Counted from the stretch's first letter, positions 19,934 through 29,692 are shown. The stretch is DNA of 64,000 bases from Pseudomonas sp. LS44 (GCF_024730785.1 NZ_CP102830.1:3162001-3226000); one strand, 5' to 3'. Notes: generated from the sequence alone by a model not told the origin. Program-made: numbers and translations.

Positions 19934-20881
19934 ATGGCCACCGCACTGAACCTTCCAGCCGGCCGTGCCGACGGTCCGCTGCGCCGCCTGTCCAGCCTGC
20001 TCTACCGCAAGCCCAACCTGTACCTGGCGCTGCTGCTGATCCCGCCGCTGCTGTGGTTCGGCGCGATCTACCTCGGCTCGCTGCTGACCCTGTTGTGGCA
20101 AGGTTTCTACACCTTCGACGACTTCACCATGGCGGTGACCCCGGACTTGACCCTGGCCAACTTCGCCGCGCTGTTCCAGGCCGCCAACTTCGACATCATC
20201 CTGCGCACCCTGAGCATGGCTGTCGCCGTGTCCATCGCCAGCGCGGTACTGGCCTTCCCGATCGCCTACTACATGGCGCGCTACACCAACGGCAAGACCA
20301 AGGCGTTCTTCTACATCGCGGTGATGCTGCCGATGTGGGCCAGCTACATCGTCAAGACCTACGCCTGGACCCTCTTGCTGGCCAAGGGCGGGGTGGCGCA
20401 GTGGTTCGTCGACCACCTCGGTCTGACTCCGCTGCTGCAGGTCATCCTCGGCATTCCCGGGGTCGGCGGCAGCACCCTGTCGACCTCGCACCTCGGGCGC
20501 TTCCTGGTGTTCGTCTATATCTGGCTGCCGTTCATGATCCTGCCGATCCAGGCTTCGCTGGAGCGCCTGCCGCCGTCGCTGCTGCAGGCCTCGGCCGACC
20601 TCGGCGCCCGGCCACGGCAGACCTTCACCCAGGTGATCCTGCCGCTGTCGATCCCCGGCATCGCCGCCGGCTCGATCTTCACCTTTTCCCTGACGCTGGG
20701 CGACTTCATCGTGCCGCAGCTGATCGGCCCGCCCGGCTTCTTCATCGGCAGCATGGTGTATTCCCAGCAGGGCTCGATCGGCAACATGCCGATGGCCGCC
20801 GCCTTCACCCTGGTGCCAATCGTGCTGATCGCCGTCTACCTATCCATCGTCAAACGCCTGGGGGCCTTCGATGCACTCTGA
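19934..20881 (+). CDS. ydcU: ABC transporter permease (YdcU type)
   Basis: A 315-residue inner-membrane permease of the PotB class with six predicted helices after a cytoplasmic N-terminus ([20 protein letters not shown]). The EAA-loop region that contacts the ATPase reads [20 protein letters not shown]. The start ATG is one base after the ydcT stop codon, and the C-terminus overlaps the ydcV start by 11 nt. It forms the membrane channel with YdcV. Confidence 0.95.
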   Translation: MATALNLPAGRADGPLRRLSSLLYRKPNLYLALLLIPPLLWFGAIYLGSLLTLLWQGFYTFDDFTMAVTPDLTLANFAALFQAANFDIILRTLSMAVAVSIASAVLAFPIAYYMARYTNGKTKAFFYIAVMLPMWASYIVKTYAWTLLLAKGGVAQWFVDHLGLTPLLQVILGIPGVGGSTLSTSHLGRFLVFVYIWLPFMILPIQASLERLPPSLLQASADLGARPRQTFTQVILPLSIPGIAAGSIFTFSLTLGDFIVPQLIGPPGFFIGSMVYSQQGSIGNMPMAAAFTLVPIVLIAVYLSIVKRLGAFDAL

Positions 20882-21677
20882 CAAAGCTTCCTGGGGCCTC
20901 AAACTGGCGGCCTGGGGCGGGTTGCTGTTCCTCCACTTCCCGATCCTGATCATCTTCATCTACGCCTTCAACACCGAGGACGCGGCGTTCAGCTTCCCGC
21001 CGCAGGGCTTCACCCTGCGCTGGCTCAGCGTCGCCTTCGCCCGCGCCGACGTGCTCGAGGCGATCAAGCTGTCGGTGCAGATCGCCTGCCTGGCCACCCT
21101 GATCGCCCTGATCCTCGGCACCCTGGCCGCCGCCGCGCTGTACCGCCGCGACTTCTTCGGCAAGGAGAGCATCTCGCTGATGCTGATCCTGCCGATCGCC
21201 CTGCCCGGCATCATCACCGGCATCGCCCTGCTGGCGGCGTTCAAGACCCTCGGCATCGAGCCCGGGGTGCTGACCATCGTCATCGGCCACGCCACCTTCT
21301 GCGTGGTGATCGTCTACAACAACGTCATCGCCCGCTTCCGCCGCACCAGCTACAGCCTGATCGAGGCGAGCATGGATCTGGGCGCCGATGGCTGGCAGAC
21401 CTTCCGCTACATCATCCTGCCCAACCTCGGCTCGGCGCTGCTGGCCGGCGGCATGCTCGCCTTCGCCCTGTCGTTCGACGAGATCATCGTCACCACCTTC
21501 ACCGCCGGCCACGAACGCACCCTGCCGCTGTGGCTGCTCAACCAGCTGGCGCGCCCGCGCGACGTGCCGGTGACCAACGTGGTGGCCATGCTGGTGATGC
21601 TGGTGACCATGCTGCCGATCCTCGCCGCCTACTACCTGACCAAGGGTGGCGAGGGCGTGGCCGGCAGCGGTAAGTGA
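20871..21677 (+). CDS. ydcV: ABC transporter permease (YdcV type)
   Basis: A 268-residue PotC-class permease: an N-terminal helix, then a six-helix core with the EAA loop [19 protein letters not shown]. Its ATG at 20871 lies inside the end of ydcU (11-nt overlap), indicating coupled translation. The gap to patD is 171 bp and is filled by the CCCCTCTCCC inverted-repeat cluster, so the dehydrogenase gene may depend on readthrough or have its own signal. Confidence 0.95.
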   Translation: MHSDKASWGLKLAAWGGLLFLHFPILIIFIYAFNTEDAAFSFPPQGFTLRWLSVAFARADVLEAIKLSVQIACLATLIALILGTLAAAALYRRDFFGKESISLMLILPIALPGIITGIALLAAFKTLGIEPGVLTIVIGHATFCVVIVYNNVIARFRRTSYSLIEASMDLGADGWQTFRYIILPNLGSALLAGGMLAFALSFDEIIVTTFTAGHERTLPLWLLNQLARPRDVPVTNVVAMLVMLVTMLPILAAYYLTKGGEGVAGSGK

Positions 21678-21691
21678 TTGGAGCTTTTACT

Positions 21692-21818
21692 CCCCTCTCC
21701 CATTCATGGGAGAGGGGCCGGGGGAGAGGGTCGGCCGGTCGGCGAAGGGGCTGCCCTGAAAATCCGCCCCCTCTCCCTAACCCTCTCCCTGCTCTTTTTT
21801 ATGAAGAGGGGGAGAGGG
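21692..21818. repeat. CCCCTCTCCC / GGGAGAGGGG inverted-repeat cluster
   Basis: A perfect 10-bp stem with ATTCAT loop (21692-21717) is followed by CGGGGGAGAGGG, then CCCCCTCTCCCTAACCCTCTCCC (21767-21789) and GAGGGGGAGAGGGA. The segments can pair in several alternative ways. It fills most of the gap between ydcV and patD. A partial unit (CCCCTCTCCCC) occurs at 18764-18774. Confidence 0.8.
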
Positions 21819-21848
21819 AACAAACACACCGAAGAATGAGGTCGAGCC

Positions 21849-23273
21849 ATGCAAACCAAACTGCTGATCAATGGCCAACTGGTCGCAGGCGAAGGCGCCA
21901 GCCAGCCGGTGCTCAACCCGGCGCTCGGCGCGCCGCTGATTCATGTCAACGAGGCCAGCGAGTCGCAGGTCGACGCCGCCGTGCGCGCCGCCGATGCCGC
22001 CTTCGTCGGCTGGTCGCAGACCGCGCCGAAGGATCGCGCCCTGTTGTTGCTGCGCCTGGCCGACAAGATCGAAGCGCATGCCGACGAACTCGCGCGTCTG
22101 GAATCGCAGAACTGCGGCAAGCCCTTCGCCGCCGCGCTGAACGACGAGATCCCGGCCATCGCCGACGTGTTCCGCTACTTCGCCGGCGCCAGCCGTTGCC
22201 TGAACGGCTCCGCCGCCGGCGAATATCTGCCGGGACACACCTCGATGATCCGCCGCGACCCGATCGGCGTGGTCGCCTCCATCGCGCCGTGGAACTACCC
22301 GCTGATGATGGCCGCCTGGAAGCTCGCCCCGGCGCTGGCCGCCGGCAACTGCGTGGTGCTCAAGCCCTCCGAGCAGACCCCGCTGACCGCGCTGAAGCTG
22401 GGCGAATTTCTCGCCGAAATCTTCCCCGCAGGGGTGGTCAACATCGTCTTCGGCCGCGGCGCCAGCGTCGGCTCGCCGCTGGTCACCCACCCGAAGGTGC
22501 GTATGGTGTCGCTGACCGGCTCGGTGGCCACCGGCTCGAACATCATCTCCAGCACCGCCGGCACGGTGAAACGCATGCACATGGAGCTGGGCGGCAAGGC
22601 ACCGGTGATCATCTTTAACGACGCCGACATTGCCGCCGCGGTGGAAGGCATCCGCACCTTCGGCTTCTACAACGCCGGCCAGGACTGCACCGCCGCCTGC
22701 CGCATCTATGCGCAGAAAGGCATCTACGAGAAGTTCGTCGCCGAACTGGGCGCCGCGGTTGGCAGCATCAAGTACGGCCTGCAGGACGACCCGAGCACCG
22801 AGCTCGGCCCGCTGATCACCGCCCAGCACCGCGAGCGGGTCAGCGGCTTCGTCGAGCGCGCCAGCCAGCAGGCGCATATCGAAGTGGTCACCGGCGGCAA
22901 GGCGGTGGCCGGCGCCGGCTTCTTCTTCGAACCGACCGTGCTGGCCGGCGCCCAGCAGGACGACGAGATCGTCCGCCGCGAAGTGTTCGCCCCGGTGGTT
23001 TCGGTGACGCCGTTCAGCGACGAAGAGCAGGCCCTGACCTGGGCCAACGACTCCGACTACGGCCTGGCTTCCTCGCTGTGGACCGGCGACGTCGGCCGCG
23101 CCCATCGCCTGTCGGCGCGCCTGCAGTACGGCTGCACCTGGGTCAACACCCACTTCATGCTGGTCAGCGAAATGCCCCACGGCGGCATGAAGCTGTCCGG
23201 CTACGGCAAGGACCTGTCGATGTACGGGCTGGAGGACTACACGGCGGTGCGCCATGTGATGTTCAAGCACTGA
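21849..23273 (+). CDS. patD: Gamma-aminobutyraldehyde dehydrogenase (PatD/YdcW)
   Basis: A 474-residue NAD-dependent aldehyde dehydrogenase that oxidises 4-aminobutanal (from putrescine) to GABA. Family motifs are [20 protein letters not shown], the nucleotide site FGRGASVG ... LTGSVATG, the general-base MELGGKAP, and the catalytic cysteine in [13 protein letters not shown]. Gene order SBP-ATPase-permease-permease-dehydrogenase equals E. coli ydcSTUVW and supports the substrate. The start follows GAATGAGGTCGAGCC. Other betaine-type aldehyde dehydrogenases share the motifs, so the substrate call rests on context. Confidence 0.93.
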   Translation: MQTKLLINGQLVAGEGASQPVLNPALGAPLIHVNEASESQVDAAVRAADAAFVGWSQTAPKDRALLLLRLADKIEAHADELARLESQNCGKPFAAALNDEIPAIADVFRYFAGASRCLNGSAAGEYLPGHTSMIRRDPIGVVASIAPWNYPLMMAAWKLAPALAAGNCVVLKPSEQTPLTALKLGEFLAEIFPAGVVNIVFGRGASVGSPLVTHPKVRMVSLTGSVATGSNIISSTAGTVKRMHMELGGKAPVIIFNDADIAAAVEGIRTFGFYNAGQDCTAACRIYAQKGIYEKFVAELGAAVGSIKYGLQDDPSTELGPLITAQHRERVSGFVERASQQAHIEVVTGGKAVAGAGFFFEPTVLAGAQQDDEIVRREVFAPVVSVTPFSDEEQALTWANDSDYGLASSLWTGDVGRAHRLSARLQYGCTWVNTHFMLVSEMPHGGMKLSGYGKDLSMYGLEDYTAVRHVMFKH

Positions 23274-23312
23274 TCTGGGGGTGGCGACAGCAGCTCGCTC
23301 GTAAGATGAGGG

Positions 23313-23374
23313 GTAGGAGCGGATTTATCCGCGATCATGGGGTCCCATCTATCGCGAATGAATTCGCTCCTACC
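23313..23374. repeat. REP-like inverted repeat, GTAGGAGCG(G/A)ATT family
   Basis: Left arm GTAGGAGCGGATTTATCCGCGAT, shown in two parts (GTAGGAGCGG, ATTTATCCGCGAT), is mirrored by ATCGCGAATGAATTCGCTCCTAC (ATCGCGAATG, AATTCGCTCCTAC). Another full copy is at 55975-56043 and a half copy at 32718-32740. Confidence 0.85.
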
Positions 23375-23416
23375 ACTGCGCCATCCCGTGGGGTGGGTTG
23401 AGCACAGAACCGTAGG

Positions 23417-23446
23417 GTGGGTTAGCCGCAAAGCGGCGTAACCCAC
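23417..23446. terminator. Long hairpin between patD and the convergent SDR gene
   Basis: GTGGGTTAGCCGC-AAA-GCGGCGTAACCCAC forms a stem of about 13 bp in the convergent gap between patD and the leftward SDR gene. It belongs to a family in which GTAGGGTGGGTT recurs (a partial arm lies just upstream at 23391-23402). No U-tract follows, so the terminator role is uncertain; it may simply be a dispersed repeat. Confidence 0.4.
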
Positions 23447-23454
23447 CAACAGAC

Positions 23455-24255
23455 TCAACGGCGCGGCGGCAATTCCGGCAGCGTGGCATCGCCCAACTTG
23501 CTGCCGCCGTCGCAGTCGATGATCGACCCGGTGATATAGCGCGCATTGTCCGAGGCCAGGAACAGCGCCACATCGGCGATGTCGCGCTTGCTGCCGTAAT
23601 CGCGCAGGGCCAGGCGTGCCTTGACCTCCTGCTCCATCTCCGGGGTCGGTGCCAGGCGCGCCATGCCTTCGGTGTCGGCGATCGGCCCCGGCGAGATGGC
23701 GTTGACGCGGATACCCTCGGCCCCCCACTCCATTGCCAGGCATTGGGTCAGCATATTGATCCCGGCCTTGGCCGCACAGACATGCGCCTGATAGACCGCC
23801 GGTTTGACCGCCTGCGGCGCGGTGATGGAGATCAGCGAAGCACCCGGCTTGTTGAGGTACGGATAGGCCGCACGCAGCACGTTAAAGGTGCCGATCAGGT
23901 CGATATCGATCACCGTCTTGAAGCCATTGGCCGACATGTCCTTGGCCGCCGCGACGAAGTTGCCGGCGGCACCGGAAATCACCACGTCGATATTGCCGAA
24001 GCGCTGCTGGACCTGCGCCAGCACCGCATCCACTGCCGCGAAGTCGCGCACGTCGGCAGACAGCCCGAGCGCTTCACCACCCGCCGCGCTTATCCCGGCT
24101 ACCGCCTGATCGAGTTTGTCCTGGCTACGACTAAGCAGCGCCACTTTGGCGCCGTGCCGGGCGAAATGCTCGGCGATGCCCAGATTGATGCCGCTCGAGC
24201 CGCCGGCTACCAGCACGACTTTGCCGGCCAGTACGTTTTCTTTGAATGCGTCCAT
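23455..24255 (-). CDS. SDR-family oxidoreductase, 2,4-dienoyl-CoA-reductase-like
   Basis: A 266-residue Rossmann-fold protein from the ATG at 24255. The cofactor loop is VAGGSSGINLGIAEHF, with GIN in place of the usual GIG; RSQDKL after strand 2 fits NADP(H) preference. The canonical catalytic YxxxK is absent: the region reads VYQAHVCAAKAGINML, a Y-x7-K spacing, as in dienoyl-CoA reductases that lack the tyrosine. The C-terminus GSIIDCDGGSKLG closes the family pattern. A role in unsaturated fatty-acid or acyl-CoA reduction is plausible but unproved. It is divergent from the next gene and convergent with patD. Confidence 0.85.
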   Translation of the reverse strand: MDAFKENVLAGKVVLVAGGSSGINLGIAEHFARHGAKVALLSRSQDKLDQAVAGISAAGGEALGLSADVRDFAAVDAVLAQVQQRFGNIDVVISGAAGNFVAAAKDMSANGFKTVIDIDLIGTFNVLRAAYPYLNKPGASLISITAPQAVKPAVYQAHVCAAKAGINMLTQCLAMEWGAEGIRVNAISPGPIADTEGMARLAPTPEMEQEVKARLALRDYGSKRDIADVALFLASDNARYITGSIIDCDGGSKLGDATLPELPPRR

Positions 24256-24464
24256 GAGTTGCTGTCCTGCGGTTGATCGGTTGTGGGTGCGCGATAGCGG
24301 CCAGCCAGGTTCGGGCCGAATCACCGGCGCGGTGAGCCGTCGATTGTAGAAGCAAGCGCGCCCGCGCGGCTTAGCCGCAGCGGCCAATTTCTAACTAGAC
24401 TTATCGGGCCGCCGGGCCCGCCCGCTGTCGCCGACGCGCACTCACTCAGCCAAGGAGAACAGAC

Positions 24465-24941
24465 ATGCGCCAGGCCCTGCGTAGTTTCAGTTTTATCTTG
24501 CTGTGCGCTTTGACCGGCCTCGTCCAGGCCGCGGACGACCCGAAAACCGTGGTTGACGGCTACATGGCCGCCTGGAACGCCCATGACGTCGACAAGGCCG
24601 CCAGCTTCCTCGCCGAGGATGCGGAATATTTCGACGCCACCGTCGGCACCCCGCAAAAAGGCAAAGCCGCGGCGCGCGATAACGTCATCAAGGTATTTAT
24701 CGGTGCGGTACCGGACCTCAAGTGGCTGATGACCAGCAAACCCATCGTCAGTGCCGACGGCATCGCCTTCCAGTGGGAGTTCAGCGGCACCAACAGCGGC
24801 GCCTGGAACGCGGAAACCCCGGCCACCAACAAGCCGCTGAAGTTCGAGGGGGTCAGTTTCGTGCGGGTCAAGGACGGCAAGATCGTCTATCAGGGCGACT
24901 ATTACGACGCCCTGGGCTTCAACAAGCAGTTGGGCTGGTAA
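24465..24941 (+). CDS. Secreted NTF2/SnoaL-like protein
   Basis: A 158-residue protein with a signal peptide (MRQALRSFSFILLCALTG, cleavage after LVQA). The mature part is a single NTF2-like fold of the SnoaL type: VVDGYMAAWNAHDVDKAASF, then LAEDAEYFDATVGTP, and the terminal GKIVYQGDYYDALGF. Such domains act as small-molecule enzymes or binding modules; the substrate here is unknown. AAGGAG precedes the ATG. It is divergent from the SDR gene with about 210 bp between them. Confidence 0.85.
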   Translation: MRQALRSFSFILLCALTGLVQAADDPKTVVDGYMAAWNAHDVDKAASFLAEDAEYFDATVGTPQKGKAAARDNVIKVFIGAVPDLKWLMTSKPIVSADGIAFQWEFSGTNSGAWNAETPATNKPLKFEGVSFVRVKDGKIVYQGDYYDALGFNKQLGW

Positions 24942-24953
24942 AGCCGCGCCAAG

Positions 24954-24993
24954 CGCTGCCTCCGATACTACGGAGCAGGAGCAGGAGCAGCGC
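24954..24993 (+). terminator. Possible terminator after the NTF2-like gene
   Basis: GCGCTGC ... GCAGCGC encloses CTCCG-ATACTA-CGGAG, with GAGCAGGAGCAG filling one side. It is a nested hairpin 13 nt after the stop codon. A GTTTT run lies about 20 nt farther on, so termination is possible but not textbook. Confidence 0.35.
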
Positions 24994-25024
24994 AAGCGTC
25001 CTAGCGTTTTGGGGGATTGTCGCC

Positions 25025-25151
25025 CCTGCGGACCAGCGCCAGTCCGCAGGCTCAACCTGCGCGGCCCGCCCCATCCTACGAAGCAATCCGTAGCCCGGAT
25101 GGAATCCGGGGGTACCAGGCAACTCCGCTTCCCGGATTGCATCCGGGCTAC
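25025..25151. repeat. Cluster of inverted repeats (CCTGCGGAC and GTAGCCCGGAT families)
   Basis: CCTGCGGAC (25025-25033) pairs with GTCCGCAGG (25042-25050). Next comes CTCAACCTGCGCGGCCCG plus CCCATC, shared with 8861-8886. Then GTAGCCCGGATGGAATCCGGG (25090-25110; arms GTAGCCCGGATG and GAATCCGGG) is mirrored by CCCGGATTGCATCCGGGCTAC (25131-25151). The last pair has a near-identical copy at 32777-32836. Confidence 0.85.
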
Positions 25152-25160
25152 CTCACCGCC

Positions 25161-25946
25161 TCAACGGGGCATGCTGGTCCGCGCATAGCCGGCATCGGCC
25201 GGAATGCGCAGGTGGCGCACGCCGTCGATCTCCTCCAGCCACGGCTGCACCGCGACGATGCGGCGGTTGCGCGCCGCCTCTAGCGCCTGCTCCACGTTGC
25301 CGGCCTGACTGAGCAGATGCAGGTTCTGTTCGGTGGCGAACACCAAGGTGTGCAGACCGGCTTGCGCCTCGGCGAGCGCTTGTTGCGGGGTGATCCACAG
25401 CGAGTCGACCGATTCCGAGCCGTCGTGCAGGGCCAGTTGGTCAACAGGCGCAACGGCGGCGTAGAACTTGGTATCGAAGCGTTTGGGTACGAAATCCGGA
25501 GTGATCCAGTGGGCGAACGGCACCAGGCAGTCGACTGCCAGCAGCAAGTCCTCGGCCTCGACCAGCTCGGCGATGCCCGCTTCGTTACTGTTCAGCCGGG
25601 CCTGCCAGCGCGCGGTGATCGGCGCCAGCTGCGCGGCGCTGAGCAACTCGGCTTCATCGCGGTGGCGGGCGAGCAGCACGCCACATTCCTCGAAGGCCTC
25701 GCGGATGCCAGCGATGCGGAATACCAACTCTTCATCGCCAATCGCCGCGGCGTTGCTGCAGCGCTCACGCAACATCGGCGCGGCATCCGCGCTTTCCAGC
25801 TTGCCGCCGGGGAAGACCAGGGCGCCGGAGAACGAGTCGATCTGGTGATTGCGCACCACCATGAAGACCTCCAGCGGCGTCGCCGGCAGAACGGTCGGAC
25901 GCAGTAACAGCACGGTGGTGGCAGGACGGATGGTCGATTCGCGCAT
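25161..25946 (-). CDS. Nudix hydrolase, NUDT19/NUDT7-like
   Basis: A 261-residue protein from the ATG at 25946 (MRESTIRPATTVLLLRP). The Nudix box is split: GALVFPGGKLESAD is followed by an insertion of about 25 residues before IREAFEECGVLLA, which carries the metal-binding REAFEE. This long-insert form is typical of NUDT19-like enzymes thought to act on CoA or acyl-CoA. Two downstream CoA-related genes (CoA transferase, SDR) are nearby but not in the same unit. Its start is 79 bp from the recJ stop codon on the same strand, so cotranscription with recJ is possible. Confidence 0.87.
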   Translation of the reverse strand: MRESTIRPATTVLLLRPTVLPATPLEVFMVVRNHQIDSFSGALVFPGGKLESADAAPMLRERCSNAAAIGDEELVFRIAGIREAFEECGVLLARHRDEAELLSAAQLAPITARWQARLNSNEAGIAELVEAEDLLLAVDCLVPFAHWITPDFVPKRFDTKFYAAVAPVDQLALHDGSESVDSLWITPQQALAEAQAGLHTLVFATEQNLHLLSQAGNVEQALEAARNRRIVAVQPWLEEIDGVRHLRIPADAGYARTSMPR

Positions 25947-26025
25947 GGGGCAGCCCTTCTTGTTGTAATTGGCTAGCTCACAAGGTAGCGAGCCAACCTG
26001 CCGTGGCGCAGCGGGGATTTCCGCC

Positions 26026-27738
26026 TTAGCGCGGGGCGATATGGGCAATCAGCAGCTGGACGGTCTCCTGGCCACGGAATTCGTTGACGTCGAGCTTGTA
26101 GGCCAGCTCGACCCAACGCACCGTCGGGTTCGGCCAGAGCTCGCGGTCGATGCCAAAGGCGATGCCATCCAGCTGCACCGAACCGCACTCACTTTTGAGC
26201 ACTACCTTCAGATGCCGCTCGCCAACGATGCGCTGCTGCACCAGTTGGAACACGCCATGGAACAGCGGCTCGGGGAAGTGCTGACCCCAGGGCCCGGCGT
26301 TGCGCAGCTCCTTGGCCAGCGGCAGATGGAACTCCTCGGCGGCCAGCGCGCCGTCCGACAGCAGCCGGCCGGTGAGATCGTCCTCGCTAAGCTGACGGCG
26401 CACTTCGCTGTCGAACGCCGCGGCGAACGCGCCGAAATGCTCCTGCGGCAGCGACAGCCCGGCGGCCATGGCATGCCCGCCAAACTTAGAGATCAGCCCC
26501 GGATGCTTGGCCGCCACCGCGTCCAGCGCATCGCGAATATGCAAGCCCGGCACCGAGCGAGCCGAACCCTTGAGCACGCCGTCGCCAGCATCGGCAAAGG
26601 CAATCGCCGGGCGGTGGTAACGCTCCTTCAGGCGCGAGGCGAGGATACCGATCACGCCCTGGTGCCAGTCGGCCTCGAACAGGCACAAACCGAACGGCAG
26701 GTCTTCCAGCGGCAGGTCCTTGAGCTGGGCCAGCGCCTCACGCTGCATGCCTTGCTCAATGGTCTTGCGGTCCTGATTGAGCTGGTCGAGTTGCACCGCC
26801 ATGTCGCGGGCCACGCCTTCGTCCTCGCAAAGCAGGCATTCGATACCCAGGCTCATGTCGTCCAGGCGCCCCGCGGCATTCAGGCGCGGACCGAGGATAA
26901 AACCGAGATCGGTGGAAGTAATCCGCCCGTGCTGCTTGCCAGCCACTTCGAGGATCGCCCGCAGGCCGGGCCGTGCGCGGCCAGCGCGGATCCGCGCCAG
27001 GCCCTGGTGAACGAGGATGCGGTTGTTGGCATCCAGCGGCACCACGTCGGCGACGCTGCCCAGCGCCACCAGATCGAGCAGCTCGCCGAGGTTCGGTTCG
27101 GTACGTCCGTTGGCGAACCAGCCGAGCTCACGCAGGCGCGCGCGCAGGGCCAGCAACACGTAGAAGATCACCCCGACGCCGGCCAGCGCCTTGCTCGGGA
27201 AGTCACAGCCGGGTTGGTTGGGATTGACGATGGCGTCCGCCGCCGGCAGCTCAGGACCGGGCAAATGGTGGTCGGTGACCAGCACCTTGAGCCCGGCCGC
27301 CTTGGCCGCCGCCACGCCATCGACGCTGGAAATGCCGTTGTCGACGGTGATCAGCAGCTCGGGCTGACGACCGAGGGCCACCGCGACGATTTCCGGGGTC
27401 AGGCCGTAGCCGTACTCGAATCGGTTCGGCACCAGATAGTCGACCGCCGCCGCGCCAAGCATGCGCAGGCCGAGCACGCCGACCGAGCTGGCGGTGGCGC
27501 CGTCGGCATCGAAGTCGCCGACGATGAGGATGCGCTGGCGCTGTTCGAGGGCCTGCACCAGCAGGTCGACCGCCGCCTCGATGCCTTTCAGCTGCTGCAC
27601 CGGGATCAGCCGCGCCAGACCCTTGTCCAGCTCGGCGGCGGACTGTACGCCACGGGCGGCGTACAGGCGGGTCAACAGCGGCGGCAGATTACCCAGATCG
27701 GGCAGCGTGGCGGGAAGCGGGCGGGATTCGATGCGCAT
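26026..27738 (-). CDS. recJ: Single-stranded-DNA exonuclease RecJ
   Basis: A 570-residue 5'-3' ssDNA exonuclease of the DHH superfamily, acting in recombination and mismatch repair. Motifs are VGDFDADGATAS (motif I; DFDADG), ITVDNGISS (motif II), VTDHHLPG (DHH), and a later GGHAMAAGLSLP, which is the DHHA1 GGGH-type motif. Length matches the family. The upstream 148 bp hold a GTAGGGCGGG repeat and a CCCACG hairpin. The downstream neighbour is the Nudix gene. Confidence 0.97.
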   Translation of the reverse strand: MRIESRPLPATLPDLGNLPPLLTRLYAARGVQSAAELDKGLARLIPVQQLKGIEAAVDLLVQALEQRQRILIVGDFDADGATASSVGVLGLRMLGAAAVDYLVPNRFEYGYGLTPEIVAVALGRQPELLITVDNGISSVDGVAAAKAAGLKVLVTDHHLPGPELPAADAIVNPNQPGCDFPSKALAGVGVIFYVLLALRARLRELGWFANGRTEPNLGELLDLVALGSVADVVPLDANNRILVHQGLARIRAGRARPGLRAILEVAGKQHGRITSTDLGFILGPRLNAAGRLDDMSLGIECLLCEDEGVARDMAVQLDQLNQDRKTIEQGMQREALAQLKDLPLEDLPFGLCLFEADWHQGVIGILASRLKERYHRPAIAFADAGDGVLKGSARSVPGLHIRDALDAVAAKHPGLISKFGGHAMAAGLSLPQEHFGAFAAAFDSEVRRQLSEDDLTGRLLSDGALAAEEFHLPLAKELRNAGPWGQHFPEPLFHGVFQLVQQRIVGERHLKVVLKSECGSVQLDGIAFGIDRELWPNPTVRWVELAYKLDVNEFRGQETVQLLIAHIAPR

Positions 27739-27761
27739 GGATGTTTTTTATCTTGTAGCTC

Positions 27762-27815
27762 GTAGGGCGGGTGCAACCCGCGCGATTTGGATGCGGCGGG
27801 TTACACCCGCCCTAC
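27762..27815. repeat. Inverted repeat, GTAGGGCGGGTGCAACCCGC family, second copy
   Basis: GTAGGGCGGGTGCAACCCGC and GCGGGTTACACCCGCCCTAC pair apart from one wobble position. Same family as 18824-18876, here immediately upstream of recJ. Confidence 0.85.
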
Positions 27816-27852
27816 AGATACGTAGTCCCAGGACGGAGCGTCCAGGGCTGCA

Positions 27853-27873
27853 TTCCCACGCGGAGCGTGGGAA
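27853..27873. repeat. TTCCCACG-CGGAG-CGTGGGAA hairpin
   Basis: A perfect 8-bp stem with the central CGGAG. A related GGAC-GGAGC-GTCC hairpin lies 10 bp left (27831-27843). Both are in the gap between yaeQ and recJ, 13 nt beyond the yaeQ stop codon, and the larger one could act as the 3' end of the yaeQ transcript. Confidence 0.65.
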
Positions 27874-27886
27874 CGATCAAAGCGCT

Positions 27887-28426
27887 TTAGCGCTCGCCGT
27901 GCAGCCACTCCAGGGGGATTTCGTGCTGACCACGCTCGTCGGTGATGAACAACTCACCGTCGCTGATCATCACACTCCAATTGATCGAACGCGGCAGGTC
28001 GCGGGCGAGGTTTTCCAGGGCGTCCTGATCAACCGCTACGACATTGATGTTTTTCAGGTTGCGCACGCTGTCGAGCACTTTGGTCTGCCACACGCGCAGG
28101 CTGCCGTAGGCGACCAGGCTGAACTTCTCGGTGCGCCGCGAGCACCAGGTGATGCGATCGGCGTCCGGCTGGCCGACCTCGATCCAGTGCAGCACGCGGT
28201 CGTCGAGGCTCTTTTCCCACAGCGCCGGCTCATCGACATCCGACAGGCCACGACCGAAGCCCAGCTGCTCGCCGTACCACAGGACGTAGGCGATCAGGCG
28301 CGCGGCCAGACGCTCTTCGGTTTCCGAGGGATGCTTGGCCACGGTGAAGCGCAGGGTCTGGTAAACGCTGCGATCGATATCGGTAAGGTTGAGGTCGACT
28401 TTGTAGGGCGTGGCTTGCAGGGCCAT
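27887..28426 (-). CDS. yaeQ: YaeQ family protein
   Basis: A 179-residue YaeQ-family protein with a PD-(D/E)XK nuclease-like fold. In E. coli it was found as a suppressor connected to RfaH-dependent gene expression, but its activity is not established. The family signature is ALQATPYKVDLNLTDIDRSVY at the start, then HPSETEERLAARLIAYVLWY and DEPALWEKSLDDRVLHWIEVG. Length is exactly typical (about 180). It stands alone on the minus strand between recJ and the GGDEF gene. Confidence 0.93.
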   Translation of the reverse strand: MALQATPYKVDLNLTDIDRSVYQTLRFTVAKHPSETEERLAARLIAYVLWYGEQLGFGRGLSDVDEPALWEKSLDDRVLHWIEVGQPDADRITWCSRRTEKFSLVAYGSLRVWQTKVLDSVRNLKNINVVAVDQDALENLARDLPRSINWSVMISDGELFITDERGQHEIPLEWLHGER

Positions 28427-28546
28427 GGGCGGGCTTCTTGGGCTGTACGAATGGGCCGCAAGTCTACCCCGAATTCACCTCCCGAAGCCTGCCACGATCT
28501 TGCTTGACGCCATCTCGGCGACACGCAGCAGCTCGTCAACAGCCGC

Positions 28547-29692
28547 TCAGGGCGTCTCCTGGTAAACCTCAACCCGGTTGCGCCCCGCCGCCTTGGCTGC
28601 GTAGAGCGCCTGGTCGGCGAGCGACAACAGGCGGGTCAGCTCGTGGTCGGCCTGGGCGGCATCAGCGATGCCGATGCTCACGCTGAGTTGTGCGCCGGCG
28701 AGGAACGGCAGCTCGGCAAACTCCCGACGCACCCGCTCGGCCAGCACCAGGCCCACGCCATGATCCGCATCGGCCAGAAGGCAGGCGAACTCCTCGCCGC
28801 CGATCCGCGCGCAGACGTCCTGCTGCCGGCTACGGCTGCTGAGAATCTGACTGAAGGCGGTCAGCGCCTGGTCGCCGACGGCATGGCCGAAACTGTCGTT
28901 GAGGCGTTTGAAGTAGTCGAGGTCGCACAGCAGCACCACCGCCGGCCGCTGCGTCCGCTTGCTTTCAGCGAGCAGTTGCCCAGCGCTGTGGATGAAAGCC
29001 CGGCGGTTGCCGATGCCGGTCAGCGGATCGCGCAGCGCGGCGCTCTTGTAACGCAACTCGGCGCGCTCCTTGACCATCGCCAGGGTGACGAAGGAGATGC
29101 CGATTGCATACAGCAGCGTCTCCAGCACCACCACGGCGAAAAACGCATTGCCTTGGGACACCGTGTCGAACGGCATGCCGCGGTCGAACACCGCGCGCAC
29201 CGAATAGAACCCGGCATGGAACAGCAACAGCACCAGCGCCGGTCGATAGTCCACCTCCAGCTGCGCGCGGCTACGCCACAGCTCGAACGCGCCAAGCGCG
29301 GCGTATGTCGCCATGGTCAGCGACCCGACCAGCACCCGCAGGGCCAGCGACTGGTAGAACATCGGCACCAGGCAGAGCAGCAGCCAGAGCACCGCGCCAG
29401 CCAGCACGCCCGGCGAATGGATACGCCGCCCGGTGAAGACCCGCAGCGCGGTCCAGTTCAACGCGGCGCTCAGATGGAGAGCGACGTTACCGGCCAGGAT
29501 CGACACGAAGTCCAAGCCCTGGCCGCGCAAGCTAACCAGCACCGTGCCCAGGGTGCCCAGCAGTAGCGCCGTCGCCAGGTAGCCCAGGGTCGCTTCGCGC
29601 CGACCGCGGCTCCACGCGTGCAGCATCAACACACCGACCAACAGCAGGATGTAGATATCCATGACCACCAGCGTCGGGATACTCAGCTGCAT
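28547..29692 (-). CDS. Membrane-bound diguanylate cyclase (GGDEF)
   Basis: A 381-residue protein: six or seven hydrophobic segments cover residues 1-210, followed by a single GGDEF domain. The active site is RIGGEEF and the inhibitory I-site RQQD lies five residues before it, so product inhibition by c-di-GMP is expected. LRDPLTGIGNRRAF, DLDYFKRLNDSFGHAVGD and AGRNRVEV complete the domain. No EAL or PAS domain is present. The membrane part has no named sensor family I recognise. It is divergent from the CoA-transferase gene. Confidence 0.93.
   Translation of the reverse strand: MQLSIPTLVVMDIYILLLVGVLMLHAWSRGRREATLGYLATALLLGTLGTVLVSLRGQGLDFVSILAGNVALHLSAALNWTALRVFTGRRIHSPGVLAGAVLWLLLCLVPMFYQSLALRVLVGSLTMATYAALGAFELWRSRAQLEVDYRPALVLLLFHAGFYSVRAVFDRGMPFDTVSQGNAFFAVVVLETLLYAIGISFVTLAMVKERAELRYKSAALRDPLTGIGNRRAFIHSAGQLLAESKRTQRPAVVLLCDLDYFKRLNDSFGHAVGDQALTAFSQILSSRSRQQDVCARIGGEEFACLLADADHGVGLVLAERVRREFAELPFLAGAQLSVSIGIADAAQADHELTRLLSLADQALYAAKAAGRNRVEVYQETP

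Noticed and set aside
28547..29692. Link between the diguanylate cyclase and the MshEN-like gene at 37741
   Set aside because: They are 8 kb apart on opposite strands with many unrelated genes between, so proximity alone is no evidence.
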